Source: Streptacidiphilus fuscans (GTDB lineage Bacteria > Actinomycetota > Actinomycetes > Streptomycetales > Streptomycetaceae). From it: 64,000 nt of DNA. Location: contig NZ_JADPRT010000020.1 in the NCBI RefSeq assembly GCF_015690355.1, forward strand, positions 62,001-126,000. The letters run 5' to 3'. A model generated the notes under the pieces. The model was given only the letters and a program-made list of their open reading frames with translations, was not told the DNA's origin and did no database searches. Positions 42,303-51,653 of the stretch are shown here, piece after piece. Both the position numbers and the translations under genes were made by a program. Within the stretch, counting starts at the first letter, position 1. Each line of letters begins with the position of its first letter.

Positions 42303-43947
42303 CGCGGGACCTCTCCTTCGCGTCGTGCGTGTGCGAGTACGTGTCGTGCGGGTCGTTCGTTTCGTGCGTCTGCTCTGTCGTGTCTTCGTGGGTGGCGCCC
42401 ATGCCCTCCATCGCCGCCACCAGTTGCTCGTCGGTCCAGCCGGCGGCGAACTCGCCCACGACCCGGCCGTGGAACATCGCCACCACCCGGTCGCAGCTGC
42501 GCAGGTCGTCCAGTTCGTCGGAGACGATCAGCGCGGCCCGCCCGGACTCGGCGTGCTGCCGGAACCTGCCGAGCAGGAACTCCTTGGACTTGATGTCGAC
42601 GCCGTTGGTGGGACGGATGGCGACCAGCAGCTGCGGCTCGGTGGCCAGCGCACGGGCGACGACCACCTTCTGCTGGTTGCCGCCGGAGAGCGCCCCGACG
42701 GGTGTGGCGGCGTCAGGGGTCTTGATGTCCAGGTCGTCGATCATCCGCTGGGCGAAGACCCGGGTCCGGGACGGGAGCACGGTGCCGTAGGGGCCGAGCT
42801 GGTCGGTCACGGTCAGCGTGGCGTTCTCGGCGACGCTGCGGCCGACGACCAGGCCTTGCAGATGCCGGTCCTCCGGCACGAAGCCGACCCCGGCCGTCAG
42901 CGCCGCCGGGATGTCGCCGGTGCGCAACTCCCGTCCGGTGACAGCCAGTCGGCCGATCCGGGTGCGGTGCAGACCGGCCACGGTCTCGCCCACCTGGACG
43001 TTGCCGCTGGCCGTCGCCCCGGCGAGGCCGACGACCTCACCGCGTCGGACGGCCAGCGTCACCTCCTCGTAGCGCCCGGGCAGCGTGAGCCCGTCCAGCT
43101 CCAGCACGGACTCGGGCGAACGTCCGGAGACGTCGGTGCTCTCCGGCGCAGCCGACGTGGCCTTGGCCAGCACCGGGCCGCCCACGCTCTCCCCCGTCAT
43201 CGCCTCGACCAGCGCGTCGTGGCCCAGGTCGGCGACCGACGCGGTCAGGATGTGCCGGGCGTCCCGGTAGACGGTCACCCGGGTGCAGAGGTCGTAGACC
43301 TCCTGGAGGTGGTGCGAGATGAAGAGGAAGGCGACGCCCTGCGCCTGCAGGTGGCGCAGCTTGGCGAAGAGGCGCTCGATGCCGCGCGCGTCCAGCTTGG
43401 CGGTCGGCTCGTCGAGGATGATGAACCGGGCGCCGAACGACAGCGCCCTGGCGATCTCCACGAACTGCCGCTGCTCGACGGTCAGATCGGCGATACGGAC
43501 CGACGGGTCGACGTCCACGCTGTACTCGGCGAGCAGCGCGGCGGCGCGGGACCGCAGCGCCTTCCACCGGATCGGCCGCAGCGAGCGCTCGCTCTGACGG
43601 TTCAAGAAGAGGTTCTCCGCGACCGTCAACTCGGCGATCACGGTGGAGCGCTGGTAGACGCAGGCCACCTTGCTGCGCCACGCCTCGGTGTTGCCGAAGG
43701 CGGGCGCGGGCTCGCCGGAGAACGTCAGCGTGCCCGTGTCCGGCTGCTGCATGCCGGTCAGCAGCGAGACCAGCGTCGACTTGCCCGCGCCGTTGCGCCC
43801 GACGAGTGCGTGCGACTCGCCCGGCGCCACCGAGATCCGCGCGTCGCGCAGGGCCACGGTGGCGCCGAAGCTCTTGGTGATGCCGCTCGCCTCGACCACC
43901 GGGACCTGCGGCTGCGCGGCCTCGTCCGGCTCGGCCTGGTCCGACAT
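42286..43947 (-). CDS. Monosaccharide ABC importer ATPase, RbsA/MglA type
   Basis: 553 aa with two nucleotide-binding domains. Domain 1 is intact: Walker A GRNGAGKST, Walker B FIILDEPTAKLD, signature region LTVEQRQFVEIARAL. Domain 2 (from about residue 285) lacks a Walker A lysine (GLAGATASGNVQVG) and its Walker B Asp-Glu is replaced (LLVAIRPTNGVDI), while signature LSGGNQQKVVVARAL is kept. One catalytic site is therefore expected to be inactive; partial degeneracy is common in RbsA, but loss of both motifs is more marked. The tail is His/Asp/Thr-rich. AAAGGACG precedes the ATG. Confidence 0.9.
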   Translation of the reverse strand: MSDQAEPDEAAQPQVPVVEASGITKSFGATVALRDARISVAPGESHALVGRNGAGKSTLVSLLTGMQQPDTGTLTFSGEPAPAFGNTEAWRSKVACVYQRSTVIAELTVAENLFLNRQSERSLRPIRWKALRSRAAALLAEYSVDVDPSVRIADLTVEQRQFVEIARALSFGARFIILDEPTAKLDARGIERLFAKLRHLQAQGVAFLFISHHLQEVYDLCTRVTVYRDARHILTASVADLGHDALVEAMTGESVGGPVLAKATSAAPESTDVSGRSPESVLELDGLTLPGRYEEVTLAVRRGEVVGLAGATASGNVQVGETVAGLHRTRIGRLAVTGRELRTGDIPAALTAGVGFVPEDRHLQGLVVGRSVAENATLTVTDQLGPYGTVLPSRTRVFAQRMIDDLDIKTPDAATPVGALSGGNQQKVVVARALATEPQLLVAIRPTNGVDIKSKEFLLGRFRQHAESGRAALIVSDELDDLRSCDRVVAMFHGRVVGEFAAGWTDEQLVAAMEGMGATHEDTTEQTHETNDPHDTYSHTHDAKERSRDGGHD

Positions 43948-43991
43948 GGCCGTACGTCCTTTCGCTCTGGTTCGGTCGGATCGGGCGGGCC

Positions 43992-45038
43992 TCAGCCGCT
44001 GATGTTGTTGCCCCACAGGCTCTTGTCGTCCACGTTCGCCTTGGTCACCAGCGGCGCGGGCAGCTGGTCCTCCAGGCCGTTGGGCAGCTGGATGATGGTC
44101 GAACCGTGATCGGTGGGACCGGGCTTGAAGGTCTTGCCCTCGACGGCCGCCTCGGCGTAGAAGAGCGCGTACTTGGCGTAGAGGTCGGCGGGCTGGGAGA
44201 TCGTGGCGTCGATCTCGCCCTTGCGGATCGCGTCGTACTCCTGCGGCACACCGTCGTTGGAGATGATGGCGATGTGGCCCGGGGTGCCGAGCGGCTTGAG
44301 CAGGCCCTTGGACTGGAGCAGCGAGAGCGTCGGCTGGAGGTAGATGCTGGCCTCCATGTAGACGCCGCTCAGGTTCGGGTGCTGGGCCAGCAGCGTCTGC
44401 AGCTTGCTGGAGCCCACGGCCGGGTCCCAGTTGGTGGCCAGCGGGTAGACGGTGACGCCGGGGAACTGCTGCTGCATGCAGGAGGCGAAGGCCTCGGAGC
44501 GGTCGCGGCCGTTGATCGAGGTCAGGTCGCCCTCCAGGACGGCGACGCTGCCCTTGCCGTTCAGCGCCTTGCCCAGGTACTGGCAGGCCTTGGTGCCGTA
44601 GGCGCGGTTGTCGGCGCGCACCACCATGTAGACCTTGCCGGCGTCGGGCCGGGTGTCGACGCTGACCACCGGGATGTTCTTCGCCGCGAGCTGGTTGAGC
44701 GTGCTGACGATGGCCCCGGTGTCCTGCGGGGCGATGACGACGGCCTTGGCTCCGGTGTTCTCGAAGACCTGGACGTTGGCGACCAGCTTGGTGATGTCGT
44801 TCTCGGAGTTGCTGACCGGCAGGGTGTTGAGCCCGTCCGCGGTGATGTCGGTCTTGACGTACTGCGCGTACGAGTTCCAGAAGTCCGAGTCGGCGCGCGG
44901 CATGTCGATGCCTATGGCGGGCTTCCCGGCCGCGGCGGAGCCGCTGACGCTGTCGCCGCGGTTGCAGGCGGTCGCGAGCCCGCCGACGAGCAGGGTCACG
45001 GCGAGGGCCGAGGCCACTCGGGAGACGCGGAGGGTCAT
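43992..45038 (-). CDS. Sugar-binding lipoprotein, RbsB type (probable L-fucose)
   Basis: 348 aa. Signal peptide with lipobox LATACNRG, then a periplasmic-binding type I fold (Peripla_BP_4): AIGIDMPRADSDFWNSYAQY, GAKAVVIAPQDTGAIVSTL, NIPVVSVDTRPDAG, DRSEAFASCMQQQFPG. It binds a monosaccharide; L-fucose is inferred from the catabolic operon divergently encoded next to it. ATG 45038 has GGAG upstream; an upstream in-frame GTG is less well placed. First gene of the minus arm. Confidence 0.88.
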   Translation of the reverse strand: MTLRVSRVASALAVTLLVGGLATACNRGDSVSGSAAAGKPAIGIDMPRADSDFWNSYAQYVKTDITADGLNTLPVSNSENDITKLVANVQVFENTGAKAVVIAPQDTGAIVSTLNQLAAKNIPVVSVDTRPDAGKVYMVVRADNRAYGTKACQYLGKALNGKGSVAVLEGDLTSINGRDRSEAFASCMQQQFPGVTVYPLATNWDPAVGSSKLQTLLAQHPNLSGVYMEASIYLQPTLSLLQSKGLLKPLGTPGHIAIISNDGVPQEYDAIRKGEIDATISQPADLYAKYALFYAEAAVEGKTFKPGPTDHGSTIIQLPNGLEDQLPAPLVTKANVDDKSLWGNNISG

Positions 45039-45103
45039 GAGGGTCACTCCAGGTCGTCAGGTGGGGGTGGGATCGGAGGTTTCATCGGATGACTCTGGCG
45101 GAA

Positions 45104-45132
45104 ACTCTGCGGACCCGACCCCAGATGGTCAA
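45104..45132 (-). promoter_or_regulatory. Candidate promoter of the fucose importer operon
   Basis: On the minus strand TTGACC, 17-bp spacer, CAGAGT, about 66-94 nt before the start codon of the binding protein gene. Confidence 0.45.
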
Positions 45133-45204
45133 CCCCCTGGACGCAATTTCCCTGACATAGCGGCCCTGAGCTGCAGTTACTTACCATAACGAAATAACGG
45201 CACT

Positions 45205-45256
45205 TCATCAGAGGTCCGATGACTCCTTGCCGGATGCGCGTCAGGACTCGTATGGT
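45205..45256 (+). promoter_or_regulatory. Candidate promoter and dyad of the L-fucose catabolic operon
   Basis: TTGCCG (45227-45232), 18-bp spacer, TATGGT (45251-45256), about 39 nt before the FAH gene. Directly upstream is the dyad TCATC-N8-GATGA (45205-45222); a related TCATC-N1-GATGA occurs at 45082-45092 near the divergent importer gene. An AT-rich stretch (TTACCATAACGAAATAACG) lies between. These are candidate sites for the GntR regulator. Confidence 0.45.
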
Positions 45257-45294
45257 CCTCACGACAGCGCCCCGGACGAGAGGACCCGGTCACC

Positions 45295-46152
45295 ATGAGA
45301 CTGCTGCGGCTAGGACCCGTCGGAGCCGAGCGCCCGGCTGTGCTGGACGACAGGGACCGGCTGCTGGACCTGTCCGGGCTGACCCGCGACATCGACGGCC
45401 GCTTCCTCGCGGACGACGGCATCGCCCGCACTCGCGCGGCGCTGGCGGCCGACGAACTGCCCGTGCTCGTCCCCGCCGCGCTCGCACAGCGGATCGGCGC
45501 GCCGGTCGCCCGGCCCGGCAAGGTCGTCTGCGTCGGCCTCAACTACCGTGACCACGCGGCCGAGACGGGCGCGGCGATCCCGGAGCGGCCGGTGGTCTTC
45601 ATGAAGGACCCGGGCACCGTCGTCGGCCCGAACGACGACGTGCTGATCCCGCGCCGGTCGGCCAAGACCGACTGGGAGGTCGAACTCGCCGTCGTCATCG
45701 GCCGTCGGGCCCGCTACCTCGACTCCCACCAGGAGGCGCTGGACTGCGTCGCCGGGTACGCGATCAGCAACGACGTCTCCGAGCGCGAGTTCCAACTGGA
45801 GTTCTCCGGCCAGTGGGACCTGGGCAAGTCCTGCGAGACCTTCAACCCGCTCGGCCCCTGGCTGGTCACCCCGGACGAGGTCGGCGACCCGTCCGGTCTC
45901 GGACTGCGACTGTCCGTCGACGGCGTGCGGCGGCAGGACGGCCACACCAAGAACATGATCTTCGATGTTGCCGAGATCGTCCGCTACCTCAGCCAGTACC
46001 TGGTGCTGGAGCCCGGCGACGTGGTCAACACCGGTACGCCGGCGGGGGTCGCCCTCGGCCTGCCCGACCACCCCTACCTCCGCCCGGGCCAGCAGGTGGA
46101 GTTGGAGATCGACCGCCTCGGCCGCCAACGCCAGACCTTCGTCCAGGCCTGA
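45295..46152 (+). CDS. FAH-family hydrolase, probable 2,4-diketo-3-deoxy-L-fuconate hydrolase
   Basis: 285 aa. A small N-terminal domain is followed by the fumarylacetoacetate hydrolase fold: KVVCVGLNYRDHAAETG, metal-binding carboxylates in KTDWEVELAVVIGR, AISNDVSEREFQ and DVVNTGTPAGVALG. In the non-phosphorylating L-fucose pathway this family cleaves 2,4-diketo-3-deoxy-L-fuconate into pyruvate and L-lactate; the assignment rests on family plus operon context. It is the first gene of the plus arm, 69 bp before the dehydratase gene. Confidence 0.82.
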   Translation: MRLLRLGPVGAERPAVLDDRDRLLDLSGLTRDIDGRFLADDGIARTRAALAADELPVLVPAALAQRIGAPVARPGKVVCVGLNYRDHAAETGAAIPERPVVFMKDPGTVVGPNDDVLIPRRSAKTDWEVELAVVIGRRARYLDSHQEALDCVAGYAISNDVSEREFQLEFSGQWDLGKSCETFNPLGPWLVTPDEVGDPSGLGLRLSVDGVRRQDGHTKNMIFDVAEIVRYLSQYLVLEPGDVVNTGTPAGVALGLPDHPYLRPGQQVELEIDRLGRQRQTFVQA

Positions 46153-46221
46153 ACTGCCGATCCGAGCCAGATACCTGACGTCACGTCAGCGAACTTCTGC
46201 CCGACGCCTCCGGAGAGCCCC

Positions 46222-47604
46222 ATGCCCGCTCACGCGGCTGCCGCGCACACGACGCGGACCACAGCGCGGATCACCGCAGTCGACACCTACGACATCCGCT
46301 TCCCCACCTCCCGGTCGCTGGACGGGTCGGACGCGATGAACCCCGACCCCGACTACTCGGCCGCCTATCTGGTGCTGCGCACCGACGCGGGCGACGGGCT
46401 GAGCGGACACGGCTTCGCCTTCACCATCGGCCGCGGCAACGACGTCCAGGTCGCCGCCATCGAGGCGCTGCGCGACCACGTGGTCGGACGGTCCGTCAGC
46501 GAGCTGTGCGCGGACCCGGGTTCGCTCAGCCGCGACCTGATCGGCGACAGCCAGCTGCGCTGGCTCGGTCCCGAGAAGGGCGTGATGCACATGGCCATCG
46601 GGGCCGTGGTCAACGCGGTGTGGGACCTGGCCGCCAAGCGGGCCGGGCTGCCGCTGTGGCGGTTCCTGGCCGAGGCCGAGCCGGAGTGGCTGGTCTCCCA
46701 GGTCGACTTCCGCTACCTCACCGACGCGCTCACCCCCGAGCAGGCGCTCACCCTGCTCCGCTCCGCCCGCGCCGGACGCGAGGCACGAACCGCCGACCTG
46801 CTGGAGCGCGGCTACCCCGGCTACACCACCTCCCCCGGCTGGCTCGGCTACAGCGACGAGAAGCTGACCCGGCTGGCCAAGGAGGCGGTGGCCGAGGGCT
46901 TCACCCAGATCAAGCTGAAGGTCGGCGCCGACCTCGCCGACGACGTCCGCCGCTGCCGCGCCGCGCGCGCCGCGATCGGCCCGGACGTGCGGATGGCCAT
47001 CGACGCCAACCAGCGCTGGGACGTGGCCCAGGCGATCGAATGGACCAACGCCCTGGCCGAGTTCGACCCGTACTGGATCGAGGAGCCCACCAGCCCGGAC
47101 GACGTCCTCGGCCACGCCACGATCCGCGAGGCGGTCGAGCCGGTCAAGGTCGCCACCGGCGAGCACGTGCAGAACCGCATTGTCTTCAAGCAGTTGCTCC
47201 AGGCGCGCGCGATCGACGTGCTGCAACTGGACGCGGCGCGGGTCGGCGGGGTGAACGAGAACCTGGCCATCCTGCTGCTGGCCGCCAGGTTCGGCATCCC
47301 GGTCTGCCCGCACGCGGGCGGGGTCGGGCTGTGCGAACTGGTGCAGCACCTCTCGATGTTCGACTACGTCGCGCTCTCCGGCACCACCGAGGACCGGGTC
47401 GTCGAGTACGTGGACCACCTGCACGAGCACTTCCTCACCCCGACGGTGATCCGCGACGGCCACTACCAGGCGCCGCTGACGCCCGGCTTCTCCGCCGAGA
47501 TGCACCCGGAGTCGATCGCCGCCTACACCTACCCCACCGGCACGTTCTGGGCCGCCGACCTGGCCGAGAACGCGGGAGACCCGACCGAAGGAGCCACCGC
47601 ATGA
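46222..47604 (+). CDS. fucD: L-fuconate dehydratase (enolase superfamily)
   Basis: 460 aa. Mandelate racemase-subgroup enzyme with the KxK base (FTQIKLKVGAD), metal ligands in MAIDANQRWD, YWIEEPTSPDD and ATGEHVQNR, and the acid/base His in CPHAGGVGLCELVQHLSMFD. This matches bacterial L-fuconate dehydratase and its human homologue ENOSF1. It removes water from L-fuconate to give 2-keto-3-deoxy-L-fuconate. GGAG lies upstream of the ATG; about 15 residues of N-terminal extension look unstructured. The stop overlaps the next start (ATGA). Confidence 0.88.
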   Translation: MPAHAAAAHTTRTTARITAVDTYDIRFPTSRSLDGSDAMNPDPDYSAAYLVLRTDAGDGLSGHGFAFTIGRGNDVQVAAIEALRDHVVGRSVSELCADPGSLSRDLIGDSQLRWLGPEKGVMHMAIGAVVNAVWDLAAKRAGLPLWRFLAEAEPEWLVSQVDFRYLTDALTPEQALTLLRSARAGREARTADLLERGYPGYTTSPGWLGYSDEKLTRLAKEAVAEGFTQIKLKVGADLADDVRRCRAARAAIGPDVRMAIDANQRWDVAQAIEWTNALAEFDPYWIEEPTSPDDVLGHATIREAVEPVKVATGEHVQNRIVFKQLLQARAIDVLQLDAARVGGVNENLAILLLAARFGIPVCPHAGGVGLCELVQHLSMFDYVALSGTTEDRVVEYVDHLHEHFLTPTVIRDGHYQAPLTPGFSAEMHPESIAAYTYPTGTFWAADLAENAGDPTEGATA

Positions 47605-48434
47605 ACGACCTCCACGGGCTGCGCGCCCTCGTCACCGGCGGCGCCTCCGGGATCGGACTCGCCACCGCCACCCTGCTCGCCGAGCGCGGCGCGCAGGTCG
47701 CCGTCCTCGACCTGGACCCGAGCACGGCCCCGAAACCGCTGCTCGGCTTCACCGCCGACGTCAGCGACGACGCCTCGGTCCGCGCGGCGGTCGCCGCCGC
47801 CGTCGAGGCGCTGGGTGGGCTGGACATCCTGGTCAACAACGCGGGCATCGGCGCGGCCGGAACCGTCGAGGACAACCCCGACGAGCAGTGGCACCGCGTC
47901 CTGGACGTCAACGTCCTCGGCATCGTCCGCACCACGCGCGCCGCGCTGCCGCACCTGCGCCGCTCGGCCCATGCGGCGATCGTCAACACCTGCTCCATCG
48001 CCGCGACCGCCGGGCTGCCGCAGCGCGCGCTCTACTCGGCCAGCAAGGGCGCGGTGCTCTCGCTGACCCTGGCCATGGCCGCCGACCACGTCCGCGAGGG
48101 CATCCGCGTCAACTGCGTGAACCCCGGCACGGTGGACACCCCGTGGGTCGGCCGGCTGCTCGACGCCGCGCCGGACCCGGCCGCCGAGCGCGCCGCCCTC
48201 CAGGCCCGGCAGCCGCACGGCCGGCTGGTGTCCGCGGACGAGATCGCCGCCGCCGTCGCCTATCTGGCCGGCCCGGCCGCCGGGTCGACCACCGGCACCT
48301 CGCTCGCCGTCGACGGCGGCATGGCCGGACTGCGGCTGCGTCCCGCCGAGAGCACCTCGGGTCCCGCGGCCATCTCCTCAGATCTCGCCGGCTCCTCTGG
48401 TCCCGCATCAGGGCCCGCGGGCGTGGAAAGGTAA
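47601..48434 (+). CDS. SDR oxidoreductase, probable 2-keto-3-deoxy-L-fuconate dehydrogenase
   Basis: 277 aa classical short-chain dehydrogenase: cofactor motif VTGGASGIGLATA, NNAGIG, catalytic Ser/Tyr/Lys in NTCSIAATAG and YSASKGA, and NPGTVDTPW. NAD preference is suggested by the acidic VLDLDPS after beta-2. In the L-fucose route an SDR oxidises 2-keto-3-deoxy-L-fuconate at C4. The last about 30 residues (Ser/Gly/Pro/Ala) extend beyond the usual length of about 245 and look disordered. Confidence 0.82.
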   Translation: MNDLHGLRALVTGGASGIGLATATLLAERGAQVAVLDLDPSTAPKPLLGFTADVSDDASVRAAVAAAVEALGGLDILVNNAGIGAAGTVEDNPDEQWHRVLDVNVLGIVRTTRAALPHLRRSAHAAIVNTCSIAATAGLPQRALYSASKGAVLSLTLAMAADHVREGIRVNCVNPGTVDTPWVGRLLDAAPDPAAERAALQARQPHGRLVSADEIAAAVAYLAGPAAGSTTGTSLAVDGGMAGLRLRPAESTSGPAAISSDLAGSSGPASGPAGVER

Positions 48435-48439
48435 GCGGT

Positions 48440-49432
48440 GTGAGCTCTCTCCAGACCTCGGGCCGGCTCCGACTGCTGGGCCGCAGCAGGGTGCAGGTCA
48501 CCCGACTCGCGCTCGGCGCCGCGCCGCTGGGCAACCTCTTCACGCAGGTCGGCGACGACGAGGCCCGCGCCACCGTCGACGCGGCGTGGGAGGCGGGCGT
48601 CCGCACCTTCGACACCGCGCCGCACTACGGGCTCGGCCTCTCCGAACGCCGCCTGGGCGCGGCCCTGCGGGAGCGGCCGCGGGACGCCTACACGCTGTCG
48701 ACCAAGGTCGGCCGCCTGCTCCGCCCCAAGCACGACCCGACCGGGAACGACCTCGCCCACGGCTTCGCCGTCCCCGCGACGCACGAACGCGTCTGGGACT
48801 TCAGCGCCGACGGCGTCCGCCGCAGCATCGAGGAGAGCCTGACCCGGCTCGGCCTGGACCGGATCGACATCGCCTACCTGCACGACCCCGACGACCACGA
48901 GCGGCAGGCCTTCGCCACCGGCTACCCGGCGTTGGAGCGGCTGCGCGCCGAGGGCGTGGTCCGCGCGATCGGCGCGGGCATGAACCAGACCGCGATGCTG
49001 ACGCGCTTCCTCCGCGAGACGGACGTCGACGTGGTGCTGCTGGCCGGGCGTTACTCGCTGCTCGACCGCAGCGGGGGCGACGCCCTGCTGCCCGAGGCGG
49101 AGCGGCGCGGGGCCTCGGTGCTGGTCGGCGGGGTCTTCAACTCCGGCCTGCTGGCCGACCCGAGGCCCGGCGCGACCTTCGACTACGCGCCCGCGTCACC
49201 GCAGTTGCTGGAGCGGGCGCTGCGCCTCAAGGCGCTCTGCGCCGAGTACGACGTGCCGTTGCGCGCGGCGGCCCTCCAGTTCCCGTTGCGACAGCGGGCC
49301 GTGGCCGGAGTCCTGGTCGGCGCCCGCACGCCCGCCGAGATCGCGGACGCCCGCACGATGCTCGACGTCCGCGTCCCGGACGCGCTGTGGGACGCGCTCG
49401 ACGCGTACGCCCACGAGTGGGTGACCGCCTGA
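48440..49432 (+). CDS. Aldo/keto reductase, probable L-fucose dehydrogenase
   Basis: 330 aa. Tetrad residues: Asp/Tyr in FDTAPHYGLGLSERRLG, Lys in LSTKVGRLL, His in AYLHDPDDHE. It resembles the D-threo-aldose/L-fucose 1-dehydrogenase group, which makes L-fucono-lactone from L-fucose. GTG 48440 follows AAAGG and overlaps nothing; the TGA shares one base with the lutA ATG. First oxidative step of the pathway by context. Confidence 0.82.
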   Translation: MSSLQTSGRLRLLGRSRVQVTRLALGAAPLGNLFTQVGDDEARATVDAAWEAGVRTFDTAPHYGLGLSERRLGAALRERPRDAYTLSTKVGRLLRPKHDPTGNDLAHGFAVPATHERVWDFSADGVRRSIEESLTRLGLDRIDIAYLHDPDDHERQAFATGYPALERLRAEGVVRAIGAGMNQTAMLTRFLRETDVDVVLLAGRYSLLDRSGGDALLPEAERRGASVLVGGVFNSGLLADPRPGATFDYAPASPQLLERALRLKALCAEYDVPLRAAALQFPLRQRAVAGVLVGARTPAEIADARTMLDVRVPDALWDALDAYAHEWVTA

Positions 49433-50172
49433 TGCGCGTCGCGCTCTTCGTCACCTGCTTCAACGACACGATGTTCCCGGAGACTGGCAAGGCCGTGGTC
49501 CGGGTGCTGGAACGGCTGGGCCACCAGGTCGACTTCCCGCTCGCGCAGACCTGTTGCGGCCAGATGCACTTCAACACCGGCTACCGACCCGAGGCGATGC
49601 CGCTGGTCCGCGGCTTCGCCGACGCCTTCGCGGGCTACGACGCGATCATCACGCCGTCGGCGTCGTGCGCGGGCATGGTCCAAGAGAACCACGCGGTGCT
49701 GGCGGAGCAGTTGGGCGACGCGGCGCTGCGCCGGGACGTCGCCGACGTCGTGCCGCGCGTCCACGAGTTCACCGAGTTTCTGACGGACGTCCTGGACGTG
49801 ACCGACGTCGGCGCGTATTTCCCGCACCGGGTCACCTACCACCCGACCTGCCACTCGCTGCGCGGCCTGCACCTGGGCGACAAGCCGCTGCGGCTGCTGC
49901 GCGCGGTGCGCGGCATCGACCTGGTCGAGCTGCCCGGTGCCGAGTCCTGCTGCGGCTTCGGCGGCACCTTCGCGCTCAAGAACGCCGAGACGTCCACGGC
50001 GATGCTCGGCGACAAGATGCGCAGCGTCGTCGGCACCGGCGCGGACGTGCTCTGCGCGGCCGACAACTCCTGCCTGATGCACATCGGCGGCGGCCTCTCC
50101 CGGCTCCGGACCGGCATCGGCACGCTCCATCTGGCGGAGATCCTCGCCTCGACAGAAGGTGGCCACGCATGA
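49432..50172 (+). CDS. lutA: L-lactate oxidation complex subunit LutA
   Basis: 246 aa. Two CCG domains: TCFNDTMFPE with QTCCGQMHFNTGY, then HPTCHSLRGLHLGD with ESCCGFGGTFALKN. Such Cys-rich domains bind Fe-S or heterodisulphide-type centres. LutA acts with LutB and LutC to oxidise L-lactate to pyruvate, as shown in Bacillus subtilis. Its ATG overlaps the preceding stop (TGATG) and its stop overlaps lutB. Confidence 0.9.
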   Translation: MRVALFVTCFNDTMFPETGKAVVRVLERLGHQVDFPLAQTCCGQMHFNTGYRPEAMPLVRGFADAFAGYDAIITPSASCAGMVQENHAVLAEQLGDAALRRDVADVVPRVHEFTEFLTDVLDVTDVGAYFPHRVTYHPTCHSLRGLHLGDKPLRLLRAVRGIDLVELPGAESCCGFGGTFALKNAETSTAMLGDKMRSVVGTGADVLCAADNSCLMHIGGGLSRLRTGIGTLHLAEILASTEGGHA

Positions 50173-51653
50173 GTACCGGCGCCAACGTCGTCTGGCTGGG
50201 CAGCCCCACCTTCCCGCAGGCGGCCCACACCGCCCTGGCCGACCCACAGTTGCGCCGCAACCTGCGCAAGGCCACCACGACGATCCGGGACAAGCGGCTG
50301 CGCGTCACCGCCGAACTCGACGACTGGGAGCAGCTGCGCGAGGCGGGTGCCGCGCTCAAGCTGCGGACGCTGCGTCATCTGGACCGCTACCTGCTCCAGC
50401 TGGAGGAGTCGGTCACCAAGGCGGGCGGCGTGGTCCACTGGGCCGCCGACGCGGCCGAGGCCAACCGGATCGTCACCGAACTCGTCCGCGCCACCGGACA
50501 GTCCGAGGTGGTCAAGGTCAAGTCCATGGCCACGCAGGAGATCGGCCTCAACGAGGCGCTGGAGGCGGCCGGGATCCGTGCCTACGAGACCGACCTGGCG
50601 GAGCTGATCGTCCAGCTCGGCGACGACCGCCCCTCGCACATCCTGGTCCCGGCCATCCACCGCAACCGGGCCGAGATCCGCGAGATCTTCCGGCAGCAGA
50701 TGGCCGAGTGGGGTCGCCCCGCCCCCGAGGACCTGACCGACGACCCGCGCGCCCTGGCGGAGGCGGCCCGCCAGCACCTGCGCGAGAAGTTCCTGCGCGC
50801 CGACGTCGCCGTCTCCGGAGCCAACTTCGCCATCGCCGAGACCGGGACGGTCGGCGTGGTCGAGTCCGAGGGCAACGGCCGGATGTGCCTGACCCTGCCC
50901 CGGACGCTGATCACCGTGATGGGCATCGAGAAGGTCCTGCCGCAGTGGCAGGACCTGGAGGTCTTCCTTCAGCTGCTGCCGCGCTCCTCCACCGGCGAGC
51001 GGATGAACCCCTACACCTCCACCTGGCAGGGCGTCACCCCCGGTGACGGTCCGCAGACCTTCCACCTGGTGCTGCTCGACAACGGTCGCACCGCGACGCT
51101 GGCCGACACCGTCGGCCGCCAGGCGCTGGGCTGCATCCGCTGCTCCGCCTGCCTCAACGTCTGCCCGGTCTACGAGCGGACCGGCGGCCACGCCTACGGC
51201 TCCGTCTACCCGGGCCCGATCGGCGCGATCCTCACCCCGCAGCTGGTCGGCGTCGACGGTGCCGCCGGGAACGCGGCGGACACCCTGCCGTTCGCCTCCA
51301 CGCTCTGCGGCGCCTGCTACGAGGCATGCCCGGTGAAGATCAACATCCCGGAGGTGCTCACCCACCTCCGGGCCAAGGTCGTCGAGGCCAAGCGCGCCAA
51401 GCGCCGCACCCCCAGCGCCGAGGCGCTGGCGATGAAGGCCGCCACCGCCGTCCTCTCCCGCCCCGACCGGCTGGCCGCCGCGCAGCGTGCCGCCTCGCTC
51501 GGCGGACGGCTGGTCGCCCGCAAGGGCGTCATCGGCCCCGTCCCCGGACCGATCCACGGCTGGACCGACAGCCGCGACACCCCCGCTCCGCCCGCGGAGT
51601 CCTTCCGCGCCTGGTGGCAGCGCACGCGCAGCACAGGAGGAGGCGAGTCATGA
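50169..51653 (+). CDS. lutB: L-lactate oxidation complex iron-sulfur subunit LutB
   Basis: 494 aa. The N-terminal LUD domain (AVSGANFAIAETGTVGVVESEGNGRM) is followed by two 4Fe-4S motifs: CIRCSACLNVCPVY at about residue 320 and CGACYEACPVKINIPE at about 380. The C-terminal region (FRAWWQRTR) is typical. Electron-transfer subunit of the lactate-oxidising complex. ATGA overlaps on both sides. Confidence 0.92.
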   Translation: MSTGANVVWLGSPTFPQAAHTALADPQLRRNLRKATTTIRDKRLRVTAELDDWEQLREAGAALKLRTLRHLDRYLLQLEESVTKAGGVVHWAADAAEANRIVTELVRATGQSEVVKVKSMATQEIGLNEALEAAGIRAYETDLAELIVQLGDDRPSHILVPAIHRNRAEIREIFRQQMAEWGRPAPEDLTDDPRALAEAARQHLREKFLRADVAVSGANFAIAETGTVGVVESEGNGRMCLTLPRTLITVMGIEKVLPQWQDLEVFLQLLPRSSTGERMNPYTSTWQGVTPGDGPQTFHLVLLDNGRTATLADTVGRQALGCIRCSACLNVCPVYERTGGHAYGSVYPGPIGAILTPQLVGVDGAAGNAADTLPFASTLCGACYEACPVKINIPEVLTHLRAKVVEAKRAKRRTPSAEALAMKAATAVLSRPDRLAAAQRAASLGGRLVARKGVIGPVPGPIHGWTDSRDTPAPPAESFRAWWQRTRSTGGGES

